The translations under genes were made by a program, and so were the position numbers. From an uncultured Sulfurimonas sp. (GTDB lineage Bacteria; Campylobacterota; Campylobacteria; Campylobacterales; Sulfurimonadaceae), in the NCBI RefSeq assembly GCF_963662755.1, contig NZ_OY759725.1, positions 372,001 through 436,000 on the forward strand: a DNA stretch of 64,000 nucleotides. Direction: 5' to 3'. Shown piece after piece: positions 18,633-26,747 of this stretch. The notes under the pieces are model-generated. The model saw nothing but the letters and a program-made list of their open reading frames with translations. It did not search any database and had not been told where the DNA came from. Positions within the stretch are counted from its first letter, which is position 1; each line of letters begins with the position of its first letter.

Positions 18633-19773
18633 CTATTTCCTCTTTTGTAATAGTTAGTGGTGGTAAAAATCTTAAAGTATTTCTTCCTGCTCTTAAGACA
18701 ATAACACCAGAATCCCTTGCATTTGAGATTATTTTAGCTAAAGTTTCTGCATTTATTGTACGCAGGCCACACATCATTCCTATACCTACTTTAGAAGTAA
18801 AAACTTCTCTATGAGCGGAGTAAAATTTTTCTAATTCTTGGTTAAAGTACTCTATAGTTTTAGTAAGCTCACCACTATCTGCATACTCTTTTAAAACATC
18901 CATAACGGCACAAGCAGCAGCCGTACTTAAATAGTTTCCACCAAAAGTTGATCCATGATCACCAGCGCCCATAACACCTTTTAAAGAAGTCATTACAACA
19001 CCAATAGGAACACCACCACCAAGTCCTTTAGCTAGAGTTATAATATCTGGCTCAATTTCATACAGGTTAGATGCTAAAAATTCTCCAGTTCTATAAACAC
19101 CGGTTTGAACTTCATCTATTATTAGTAAAATATTTTTAGATTTTAGCATCTTCGCTAAGGCTTGAACCTCTGCTTTATCTTGTGGTTGAACTCCACCTTC
19201 TCCTTGGACTAACTCTATCATAACAGCAGCTGTATGATTATCTAAAAGAGACTCAACTTGCCCAATATTATCAGCATATACAAAACCATCAGGATATGGC
19301 CCAAAGTAGTTATGCATAGCTTCTTGACCTGTAGCTTTTACAGTTGTAATAGTTCTTCCATGAAAAGAGTTTTGTAAAGTTATAATTTTATATCTTTTAA
19401 CTTCACCATCTCTTTCGCCAAATTTTCTTGCTATTTTTATAGCACCTTCATTTGCCTCAGCACCACTATTTCCAAAAAAACACTGCATATCATAAGCGCT
19501 TGTTTCTACTATTTTTTGTGCAGCTTCAGCTTGTGGAGCTATATTGTATAAATTTGATGTATGTGTTATTTTACTAATTTGATTACAAATAGCATTGTTT
19601 ACTCTTTCATTTGCATGACCGACACTTACAACACCAATACCAGATGCAAAATCTATATAATTTTTACCATTTACATCTACAAGTCTTGCATTTTTACCAC
19701 TAACAAACTCTACATCTGCTCTTGCATAAGTAGGTAAAACATATTTTTTATCTAACTCTTTTGTATTACTCAT
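18589..19773 (-). CDS. argD: Acetylornithine (or succinyldiaminopimelate) aminotransferase
   Basis: A 394-residue class III PLP-dependent aminotransferase. It has YIDFASGIGVVSVGHAN near the N terminus, SGAEANEGAIKIAR, the FHGRT motif, LIIDEVQTGVYRTG, and the PLP lysine in ITLAKGLGGGVPIG. This pattern fits ArgD/DapC for arginine and possibly lysine biosynthesis. The ATG overlaps the stop of the molybdopterin enzyme gene in an ATGA, and its 3' end contains the start of the TolC-like gene. Its position between an oxidoreductase and an export channel is probably operon packing rather than a pathway link. Confidence 0.92.
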   Translation of the reverse strand: MSNTKELDKKYVLPTYARADVEFVSGKNARLVDVNGKNYIDFASGIGVVSVGHANERVNNAICNQISKITHTSNLYNIAPQAEAAQKIVETSAYDMQCFFGNSGAEANEGAIKIARKFGERDGEVKRYKIITLQNSFHGRTITTVKATGQEAMHNYFGPYPDGFVYADNIGQVESLLDNHTAAVMIELVQGEGGVQPQDKAEVQALAKMLKSKNILLIIDEVQTGVYRTGEFLASNLYEIEPDIITLAKGLGGGVPIGVVMTSLKGVMGAGDHGSTFGGNYLSTAAACAVMDVLKEYADSGELTKTIEYFNQELEKFYSAHREVFTSKVGIGMMCGLRTINAETLAKIISNARDSGVIVLRAGRNTLRFLPPLTITKEEIDEGFKSLNHAVSSL

Positions 19774-21533
19774 TTTATTACCTCTAAATTATTTTTTATT
19801 TTTGATATTTCTACCATATTTTCTTGATATGAAGCACTTTTACCTTCGTAAGAATGCTTTGAAGTAGTTAAGTTATTTACACCCTTAGTACCACTAAAAA
19901 TAAGAACACTATCTACTCTAATATCATCATTTATTTTCACATTCAACTCTACGCTTCCATTTATAGAAGAGATTTTTACTAAATCTCCCTCTTTAAAATC
20001 AAGCGCACTATTTACATAAACACAACTTTGCCGTTTAAACTGGGAGTTTAAACCAATTTCACTCTTGATTGTTATTAGATAAAGTTTATCAGACTCTTTA
20101 AGATTATTTTCATATTCATCTAAAAATATAAATTCACCATCATCAGTGTCAAAACCATTTTGATAAGGAGTATCTTCTCTATTTTTTACATAGAAGATGC
20201 CATCTTCTTTTTCAATGGCAAAACTTTTAAAATGTTTTAGATAAAAATCTTCACTTTCTAAATTAACATTAAAATACTTACATAGATATGAGCTAAGTTC
20301 ATACTCACTTATTCCTACCTCACTATCTGCTTGTTTATTCATAAACATCATAGCATTATGACTATATGATGTTCTCACATCATCTTTATATAAAAAGCTT
20401 TTAGCAGGAATAACCAGATCTGCAATCTCACTAGTTTCATTTTCATAAAGTCCAAAATAAATCACATTTTGCACCTTAGATATAGACTCCTTTACTCTAG
20501 TGGAATCTGGCATCTGTGATAATGGATTTGCACCTTGAATAAAAACAGTTTTAAAATTAGAAAACTCTGTATTTACTTTTGATACTCTTTGAGCTTTTGT
20601 ATTAAATGGTGAAATAATCTGCTCTTTTGAATTACCAAGGAAAGAAACACCACATCCCTCTTTACCAAAAAGTCCAAGCATAACTCCAAAAGCATCTATA
20701 GCTCTTATAATATCTGCGCCTTCTCTGTATTTTTGAATACCTAAACCACAAACAATAGCTACTTTTTTTCCCTTTACAAGTTCTAAAAATTCGCCAATTT
20801 GACCTAGAGTAATATCTATATCTTCGAGGGTTGCTTTAATACGTATAGTTTGTGTAAGCTCATAGAATTCTTCATACTCTGTTGCATACTTACTTAAAAA
20901 CTCTATATCACAACTATTATCTATATGTAAGAACCTACTCAACAACATAGCAAGATACAAGTCACCACGTGGTTTTATCTGAAGATGCAAGTCTGCTTTT
21001 TTTGCTATTTTTGTTTTTATAGGGTCTATTACTATAATCTTTTTATCTTTTATTAGTGGAAGAATATGCGAAGATGTTGTGTGTGGATTTCTACCCCAAA
21101 AAACTACAACCTCAGATTTAGCTATCTCTGATAATGGCATGTTTTTATTTGAGCCTCTTCCTTCTATGATGCCAGCTTCTCCTGCACCATCACATAGAGT
21201 TCCATCAGTTAATACTGAACCATGTGAAGCAAAAAAATGATCAGTAACTTCTTGCATCAAAGCAAAATTACCACTATTTCTGTAGTGTAATATTTCATCT
21301 GCTTTTGATTCTCTTATTATTTGAGCTAGATGCACAAGCGCACCCTCTATTGTAATTTCTTTTCCTTTGTATCTAGCTACTTGAATAGTCTCATACTTTT
21401 CATAATGATTCATATGCGGACATAAAAAACCTTGAGTATATCCAGCTTTTAAACCTTTTAGTTTTTTATCCTCATAAGAGATGCCACAAGCGTCATAACA
21501 ATCAAGTGGACACGCTGTAATAGTATTTTTCAT
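19770..21533 (-). CDS. Molybdopterin-dependent oxidoreductase, DMSO reductase family
   Basis: A 587-residue cytoplasmic member (no Tat signal). The N terminus binds one [4Fe-4S] cluster through ACPLDCYDACGISY and a fourth Cys in GFLCPHM. Later segments fit Mo-bis-MGD binding: LTDGTLCDGAGEAG, VVFWGRNPHTTSSHI, IVIDPIKTKIAKKADLHLQI, IQGANPLSQMPDS and the C-terminal domain with KEGDLVKISSINGSV. It is shorter than formate dehydrogenases or nitrate reductases, and no partner ferredoxin or membrane subunit is adjacent. The substrate is unknown. The ATG directly follows the stop of the HlyD-like gene, and its own stop overlaps argD, so it is translated within a compact operon. Confidence 0.85.
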   Translation of the reverse strand: MKNTITACPLDCYDACGISYEDKKLKGLKAGYTQGFLCPHMNHYEKYETIQVARYKGKEITIEGALVHLAQIIRESKADEILHYRNSGNFALMQEVTDHFFASHGSVLTDGTLCDGAGEAGIIEGRGSNKNMPLSEIAKSEVVVFWGRNPHTTSSHILPLIKDKKIIVIDPIKTKIAKKADLHLQIKPRGDLYLAMLLSRFLHIDNSCDIEFLSKYATEYEEFYELTQTIRIKATLEDIDITLGQIGEFLELVKGKKVAIVCGLGIQKYREGADIIRAIDAFGVMLGLFGKEGCGVSFLGNSKEQIISPFNTKAQRVSKVNTEFSNFKTVFIQGANPLSQMPDSTRVKESISKVQNVIYFGLYENETSEIADLVIPAKSFLYKDDVRTSYSHNAMMFMNKQADSEVGISEYELSSYLCKYFNVNLESEDFYLKHFKSFAIEKEDGIFYVKNREDTPYQNGFDTDDGEFIFLDEYENNLKESDKLYLITIKSEIGLNSQFKRQSCVYVNSALDFKEGDLVKISSINGSVELNVKINDDIRVDSVLIFSGTKGVNNLTTSKHSYEGKSASYQENMVEISKIKNNLEVIK

Positions 21534-22331
21534 CTATTTGTCTTTTAACTCAATTGTAACAAGTTTTGAAAAAAGAGTTGGAGAATCAATAATAATCTGA
21601 GCCATATATTTAGATATGTTTTTTTCATCTGCTATATTTAAAGCTCTTGAAATTTTATAAGAAGTTTTTTCACCATCTATATAGATAACTTTATTTTTTG
21701 CATCTGCTACATCAGGTTCATCAAGATAAATGGTCAATATCGCTTTTGAGATATCAGCCACCTTTGCAAGTGGTGTAGATATACCAACAACCTGCCCTAC
21801 TTTAACTGAAATATCATAAAGAACAAATCCATCATCTACTAAATTTTTATCTTTTATACTTCTTTGTAAGTGAGCTTGTCTAAGTTCTAAGTCAGTTATC
21901 TGAACTTTTAAGTTTTGAATCTCTTTTTGAGTACTTAGATATAAGTTTTCAGTTGAAACTAAATCATAAAACTCTTTATCTTTTTCAACAGATGATTTAA
22001 ACTTCAAATCTTCTATACGTTTGTAGTTTTCTCTTTTTCTTTTTAATGTTTTATCAAGGTTTAATAATATGTCTTGATTCACTTCTACTACTTGTGTTAA
22101 ATACTCCAACTTATCTTTTATAAAAACAAGCTCTTTAGCATCTAATTCTGAATCTATTTGTATATACGCTTTTGAAGTTAATACTTTACCTATCATATCT
22201 TCATTTATAAATAAAACTAATCCTGAAACATTTGAAGAAATCTCTCTAAGCTCGTACGGTTCAACTTTTGAGTAATAAACTTTAGCAAATGATAGAGTAA
22301 ACATTAAAAACAAAATTACTAGTACTTTCAC
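21534..22331 (-). CDS. HlyD/RND-type periplasmic adaptor-like protein
   Basis: A 265-residue protein with a signal sequence (MKVLVILFLMFTLSFA) and the adaptor layout: a beta/lipoyl half (SNVSGLVLFINEDMIGKVL), a long alpha-helical hairpin (about 60-165, rich in Lys, Glu and Leu), then the second lipoyl half (DISVKVGQVVGISTPLAKVAD) and a short beta-barrel region. Such adaptors bridge an inner-membrane pump and TolC. Here the downstream operon has a TolC-like gene but no pump, so the pump must be elsewhere or the pair has another use. It is the first gene of the operon and its promoter lies in the 114-base gap facing the cheV-like gene. Confidence 0.8.
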   Translation of the reverse strand: MKVLVILFLMFTLSFAKVYYSKVEPYELREISSNVSGLVLFINEDMIGKVLTSKAYIQIDSELDAKELVFIKDKLEYLTQVVEVNQDILLNLDKTLKRKRENYKRIEDLKFKSSVEKDKEFYDLVSTENLYLSTQKEIQNLKVQITDLELRQAHLQRSIKDKNLVDDGFVLYDISVKVGQVVGISTPLAKVADISKAILTIYLDEPDVADAKNKVIYIDGEKTSYKISRALNIADEKNISKYMAQIIIDSPTLFSKLVTIELKDK

Positions 22332-22445
22332 TTATTAATTCCTTTGTTAAAATTAGGTGTATTTTAGCATTTCATTATTAATATTCAAGCATAATTTCAT
22401 TATATTTTAGGTACTATTTCAAAAGTTTTTATTAAAGGATTCTTA
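22332..22445. promoter_or_regulatory. Divergent promoter region, HlyD-like operon and cheV-like gene
   Basis: A 114-base AT-rich gap between divergent transcripts. AAAGGA lies 7 bases before the cheV-like ATG. The minus-strand promoter must serve the six-gene operon. No strong operator palindrome is apparent. Confidence 0.5.
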
Positions 22446-23384
22446 ATGTCTGTTCTTTCAAAAGTAGATGCAACTACAAATCTGGCAAAAAACAATGAAC
22501 TTCAACTCTTGGTTTTTAGAATTAGCAACAAAAAAGATTCTGCTTTTTATGCTATAAATGTATTTAAAACAAGAGAAGTTGTTGAATCCAAAAACCACTA
22601 TTTAACTCAGATTCCATCTGCTCATAAACTACTTGAGGGAACAATAATACTCCGTGGACTTCAAATTCCAATCTTAAACCTTCCTGCATGGTTAGGTACA
22701 AACCTAACTAAAGAAGAGATAAATAAATCTAATATTCTTATTTGTGATTTTAATGGAATTATTATAGGTCTTAGAATTATGTCAGCATATAGAGTTATAA
22801 AGAAAAACTGGAATCAAATGCACGCACCAGACAGTTATAGACTAAAAGACAATGGTGTTGTAATGAATGACACTAGACTTGAAGATGGTAGTTTATGTCT
22901 TATCTTAGATTATGAGAAACTTTTATCAGATGTTATTCCTCAAGCTATGGTTAATGTACTTGAATCACCTAAAAATATTAAAGACTTAACTATTCCAAAT
23001 AAACTTAAAAATGGCGAAGTACTAATAGCAGAAGACTCTAAAACAGCACAAAAACATCTTATTCAAATATTCAAAAATGCAAATATTAAGATGAAGCTAT
23101 TTGACAATGGAAAAAAACTAGTTGATTATATTTTAAGTATGTCAAATCCTGCTATTGTTCCTGCCATTATTACAGATATAGAGATGCCAGAGATGTCAGG
23201 TTTCACAGTAATACAAACCCTTAGAAACAATCCATTAACTAAAAATATACCAATCATAGTAAATAGTTCAATGACTGGAAGTAATAACAAAAGAGAAGCT
23301 GAAGTTTTAGGCGCAAACGGCTTTATAGATAAAACTAAAAGCCACAATATCATACCTCTTATTATAAAAGTAATGGAAGAATAA
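22446..23384 (+). CDS. cheV: CheV-type chemotaxis coupling protein (CheW-REC)
   Basis: A 312-residue fusion of a CheW-like coupling domain (about 15-165) and a C-terminal receiver domain (about 190-312). The receiver keeps the acidic pocket (AEDS), the phospho-acceptor Asp in ITDIEMPEMSG, a Ser/Thr in NSSMTG and the Lys in FIDKTK, so it should be phosphorylatable. CheV couples receptors to CheA and tunes adaptation; Campylobacterota often have several copies. It lies convergent to the PAS/GGDEF/EAL gene, with 34 bases between stops, and close to a CheB-CheR fusion, giving a local chemotaxis-like cluster without cheA or receptors. Confidence 0.9.
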   Translation: MSVLSKVDATTNLAKNNELQLLVFRISNKKDSAFYAINVFKTREVVESKNHYLTQIPSAHKLLEGTIILRGLQIPILNLPAWLGTNLTKEEINKSNILICDFNGIIIGLRIMSAYRVIKKNWNQMHAPDSYRLKDNGVVMNDTRLEDGSLCLILDYEKLLSDVIPQAMVNVLESPKNIKDLTIPNKLKNGEVLIAEDSKTAQKHLIQIFKNANIKMKLFDNGKKLVDYILSMSNPAIVPAIITDIEMPEMSGFTVIQTLRNNPLTKNIPIIVNSSMTGSNNKREAEVLGANGFIDKTKSHNIIPLIIKVMEE

Positions 23385-23418
23385 TTTTAAATAAATCACT
23401 AAAAAGCAACTATGACTT

Positions 23419-26400
23419 TTAACTAAAAAATTCTAAAGTTTTTTCCAAAGTCATAGGTTTTGAAATCAAATATCCTTGAATAATAGGGCAACGTCTCTCT
23501 ATTAAAAAATCTCTTGTAGAAGTTGTTTCAACTCCTTCTGCCACAACATTTTTTTTCATAATTTTTGCCATTGCAATAATAGTAGAAACAAGTTCTTCAT
23601 CATCTTTATCTCCAGGAACATCTTTAAAAAATGTTCTATCAATTTTAAGCTCATCAATTTGTAATGTCTTAATTGAGTTTAAAGATGAGTAACCAGTTCC
23701 AAAATCATCCAAAGATATTTTAAATCCCAATTTTTTAATTGCTTCAATAATAACTTTAGTATCTTCAAGATTCTGCATAGCTGTTGTTTCTGTTATCTCT
23801 ATAGCAATTATGTTAACAAAATTTTTGTGTTTTGCAATTAGAGCTTCTAGCATATTTATAAAATCTTCATTAATTTGAACATGAGAAACATTAACTGCTA
23901 TAGTAAAATTCTTTTTAAGTAACTTATGAATTTTATAATAATCTTCTATAACCTGCTCCATAACCCACTCACCAATAGGAATAATCATCTGTGATTCTTC
24001 AGCATATGGAATAAACTCATCTGGAAAAACTTCTCCTTTTATTGGATGCTTCCATCTTATCAATGATTCAAAACCAACAATTTTATTTTTAACCACATTA
24101 TATTGAGGTTGATATGTAAGATAAAATTCCTTATTAAGAAGAGCCAGATTTAAATCATTGTGTAAATTTGACATTTTTTTTACACTATCAGCCATATTTT
24201 GAGAAAACATACTATAAATATTTTTACCAGCTGCCTTAGACTCATACATAGCTATATCAGCATGTTTAATTAATATATCAATATCATCTTTTTGAGTATC
24301 TTCTGGATATACGCTAATTCCTATACTACAAGTAATATAATGATTATGATTGTTAATAGTAAATGGCAATTGCAATTTATTGAGAATATTTTTTGCGACC
24401 TTATGAATATTTTTTAAATTTGTTATTTCATTAAGAACCACTATAAATTCATCTCCACCAAGACGAGAAACAACATCACTCTCTCTTACAACACTTTTTA
24501 ATCTCTCAGAAGTTGTTTTTAAAACCTTATCTCCTGTTTCATGCCCATAAGTATCATTAATTTGTTTAAATCTATCCAAATCAATAAATAAAACTGCAAA
24601 TTGTGATTTGTGTCTTTTAGATAGTTTTATAAATTGTGCAATTCTCTCATTAAGCAAAAGGCGATTTGGAAGCTTAGTTAATGTGTCATAATGTGCTAAA
24701 TTTTGAAGTTTATGTTGAGTTTTTTTAATTTCAGAAAAATCAGAAAAAACAGCAACATATTGAATTGCTTTATTATTGTCATCATATATAGTAGAAATTG
24801 CTAGCCATTCTGGGTAAATTGTTCCATCTTTCTTTTTGTTCCATATTTCGCCTTTAAAAAGTCCATTATTATTTATGTCTTCCCACATTTTTTTGTAAAA
24901 TTCATCACCTTGTTTACCTGACTTTAGTAATTCTGGTTTTTTACCAATTACATCTTCTCTGGTATATCCTGTGATTTTTGTAAAAGCATCATTGACTGAA
25001 ATAACTGAACCATTAAGTTCAGTAATCATAATTCCCTCTATAGTATGCTCAAAAACATTTGATCTTTGTTTTAGTTGTAGTTCAAGTAATTTATGTTCAG
25101 TTAAATCATGGATTATTGATTGATGATACATATGATTACCTATATCAATAAGTGTGCAATAAACTTTTAAATACTGAAATTGATTATCTTTCAATTTTCT
25201 TTTAATCTCATAACTATCAACTCCAAAACTCTCCAAAGCTTTTATATGAGAACTGTATTGCGCTTCATTTTGAAATGTTGCAAAAATATCGCTTGATGAA
25301 AGAGTTTTTAAATCATCTTGTTCAATACCCAATAATATAGATGCTTTGTTGTTAATAGATTTTATTTTTCCAGAATTATAATCTGTTAAAATGATTGCAT
25401 CTGAAGCATGAAAAAAGAGTTGATTGTACATATCTTCAGACTCTATTCTCTCTGTAATATCTTCTATAATTATCAAAAAAGTTTTTTTTGCAACTTCTGT
25501 TTTTTCTGGAATAATTCTTATAAAGTAATTTTTGTTGGAATTGTTAATTTTGCAACTTAGAGAGTAGGTAATTGGATTGTTAAGTTTATTTAAATCATTT
25601 AAAACAAGAATAATATTTTTTGATTCTTCATTTTTAAATATAGAAAACTCACTAAACTTAATCTCATCTAGTGAGATATAATCTAAGTTAAAAAATTCAG
25701 AAGCTTTTTTATTTGCAAATAAAATTTGTTGTTTTTCATCTATTCTTAAAATCACATCCGGTATATTATTTCCAAGTGTTTTAAAGTTTTTCAACTGTTT
25801 TTTCAACTCTTTATCAAGGATATACTCTTTAGTTACATCTGTAAAGATACAAAAAACACCTATAAGCTCTTTATTTTCTAAAGAAAAGTGAGGTATAGCT
25901 TCCATTTTTAACCAAATAGTTTTCTTTGTTAGTGATTTATAGATAGCAAAAACTGAAGCTTTTTGTATCTCTTTTGTTTTTATAGCTTTATTAAATGGTA
26001 TATCTTCTGAAGAAATAGATTGTTCATCTTCATCCAAAAAAGTCCAACTTATTTCATTATGCTTTTTCAATATACAACTATCTTCTTCAATAATATCTAA
26101 AGCAGTTTCATTTACATCAACTATAACACCATTTTTATCAAAATAAACAACACCTTGCTGTGTATTTTCAAATAGAGCCTTAAATCTATCATTCTCTTCT
26201 TTTTGTGCATGAATATCTATTATAGATAAAAGAAAAGTATCACTATCATGCTTAGACCATTTATGATAACGCAAACTACAATATCTTAAACCATCTTTTG
26301 TTTTTAAAAGAATCTCTAATGGTTCATCTTCTTTTTTTTCGTTGTTTATCCAATCCAAAAATTTTGTAAGATGATTTTTATAAATATGCGTATAAAAAGG

Positions 26401-26727
26401 CACATTTTTAGAAAGAAAATGTAAAGAACTAAACATACTAAAGACTTTTTCATTTGCTCTTAGAACATGAAAGTTGGTTGTCATCAAAGTATAAGCAACC
26501 GGTGCTAGAGTAAATAAAACTTCTAGCTCATTTTGAGCTTCTTCTAAACTTAATATATGAGTTTGTAATTCATCATTTTGAGCTTCAAGTTCAGCTTGAT
26601 ATATTTCATTGATTTGTATAAGTTCTTCCAAATCTTTTCCAAGAAAATCTTCTGAAACAACAATAGATGAACTTTCCAATTTTTCAATTGCAATAGCTTT
26701 CAATCTCTCATATTCATTTTTTTTCAT
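23419..26727 (-). CDS. Multi-PAS GGDEF-EAL protein
   Basis: A 1102-residue cytoplasmic protein with no clear membrane segment. After an N-terminal coiled segment it carries about five PAS-like domains (roughly 60-180, 180-305, 310-425, 430-550 and 555-675), then GGDEF and EAL domains. The GGDEF is intact (RLGGDEF) with an RxxD inhibitory site in RESDVVSRL. The EAL has ESLIRWKHP, DDFGTGYSSL and a QGYLISKP end. Both activities are possible, set by PAS ligands or redox state. The gene begins 20 bases after the CheB-CheR-PAS gene on the same strand, so the two are likely one operon. Confidence 0.9.
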   Translation of the reverse strand: MKKNEYERLKAIAIEKLESSSIVVSEDFLGKDLEELIQINEIYQAELEAQNDELQTHILSLEEAQNELEVLFTLAPVAYTLMTTNFHVLRANEKVFSMFSSLHFLSKNVPFYTHIYKNHLTKFLDWINNEKKEDEPLEILLKTKDGLRYCSLRYHKWSKHDSDTFLLSIIDIHAQKEENDRFKALFENTQQGVVYFDKNGVIVDVNETALDIIEEDSCILKKHNEISWTFLDEDEQSISSEDIPFNKAIKTKEIQKASVFAIYKSLTKKTIWLKMEAIPHFSLENKELIGVFCIFTDVTKEYILDKELKKQLKNFKTLGNNIPDVILRIDEKQQILFANKKASEFFNLDYISLDEIKFSEFSIFKNEESKNIILVLNDLNKLNNPITYSLSCKINNSNKNYFIRIIPEKTEVAKKTFLIIIEDITERIESEDMYNQLFFHASDAIILTDYNSGKIKSINNKASILLGIEQDDLKTLSSSDIFATFQNEAQYSSHIKALESFGVDSYEIKRKLKDNQFQYLKVYCTLIDIGNHMYHQSIIHDLTEHKLLELQLKQRSNVFEHTIEGIMITELNGSVISVNDAFTKITGYTREDVIGKKPELLKSGKQGDEFYKKMWEDINNNGLFKGEIWNKKKDGTIYPEWLAISTIYDDNNKAIQYVAVFSDFSEIKKTQHKLQNLAHYDTLTKLPNRLLLNERIAQFIKLSKRHKSQFAVLFIDLDRFKQINDTYGHETGDKVLKTTSERLKSVVRESDVVSRLGGDEFIVVLNEITNLKNIHKVAKNILNKLQLPFTINNHNHYITCSIGISVYPEDTQKDDIDILIKHADIAMYESKAAGKNIYSMFSQNMADSVKKMSNLHNDLNLALLNKEFYLTYQPQYNVVKNKIVGFESLIRWKHPIKGEVFPDEFIPYAEESQMIIPIGEWVMEQVIEDYYKIHKLLKKNFTIAVNVSHVQINEDFINMLEALIAKHKNFVNIIAIEITETTAMQNLEDTKVIIEAIKKLGFKISLDDFGTGYSSLNSIKTLQIDELKIDRTFFKDVPGDKDDEELVSTIIAMAKIMKKNVVAEGVETTSTRDFLIERRCPIIQGYLISKPMTLEKTLEFFS

Positions 26728-26747
26728 TACTTCTCTTTTATACTATA

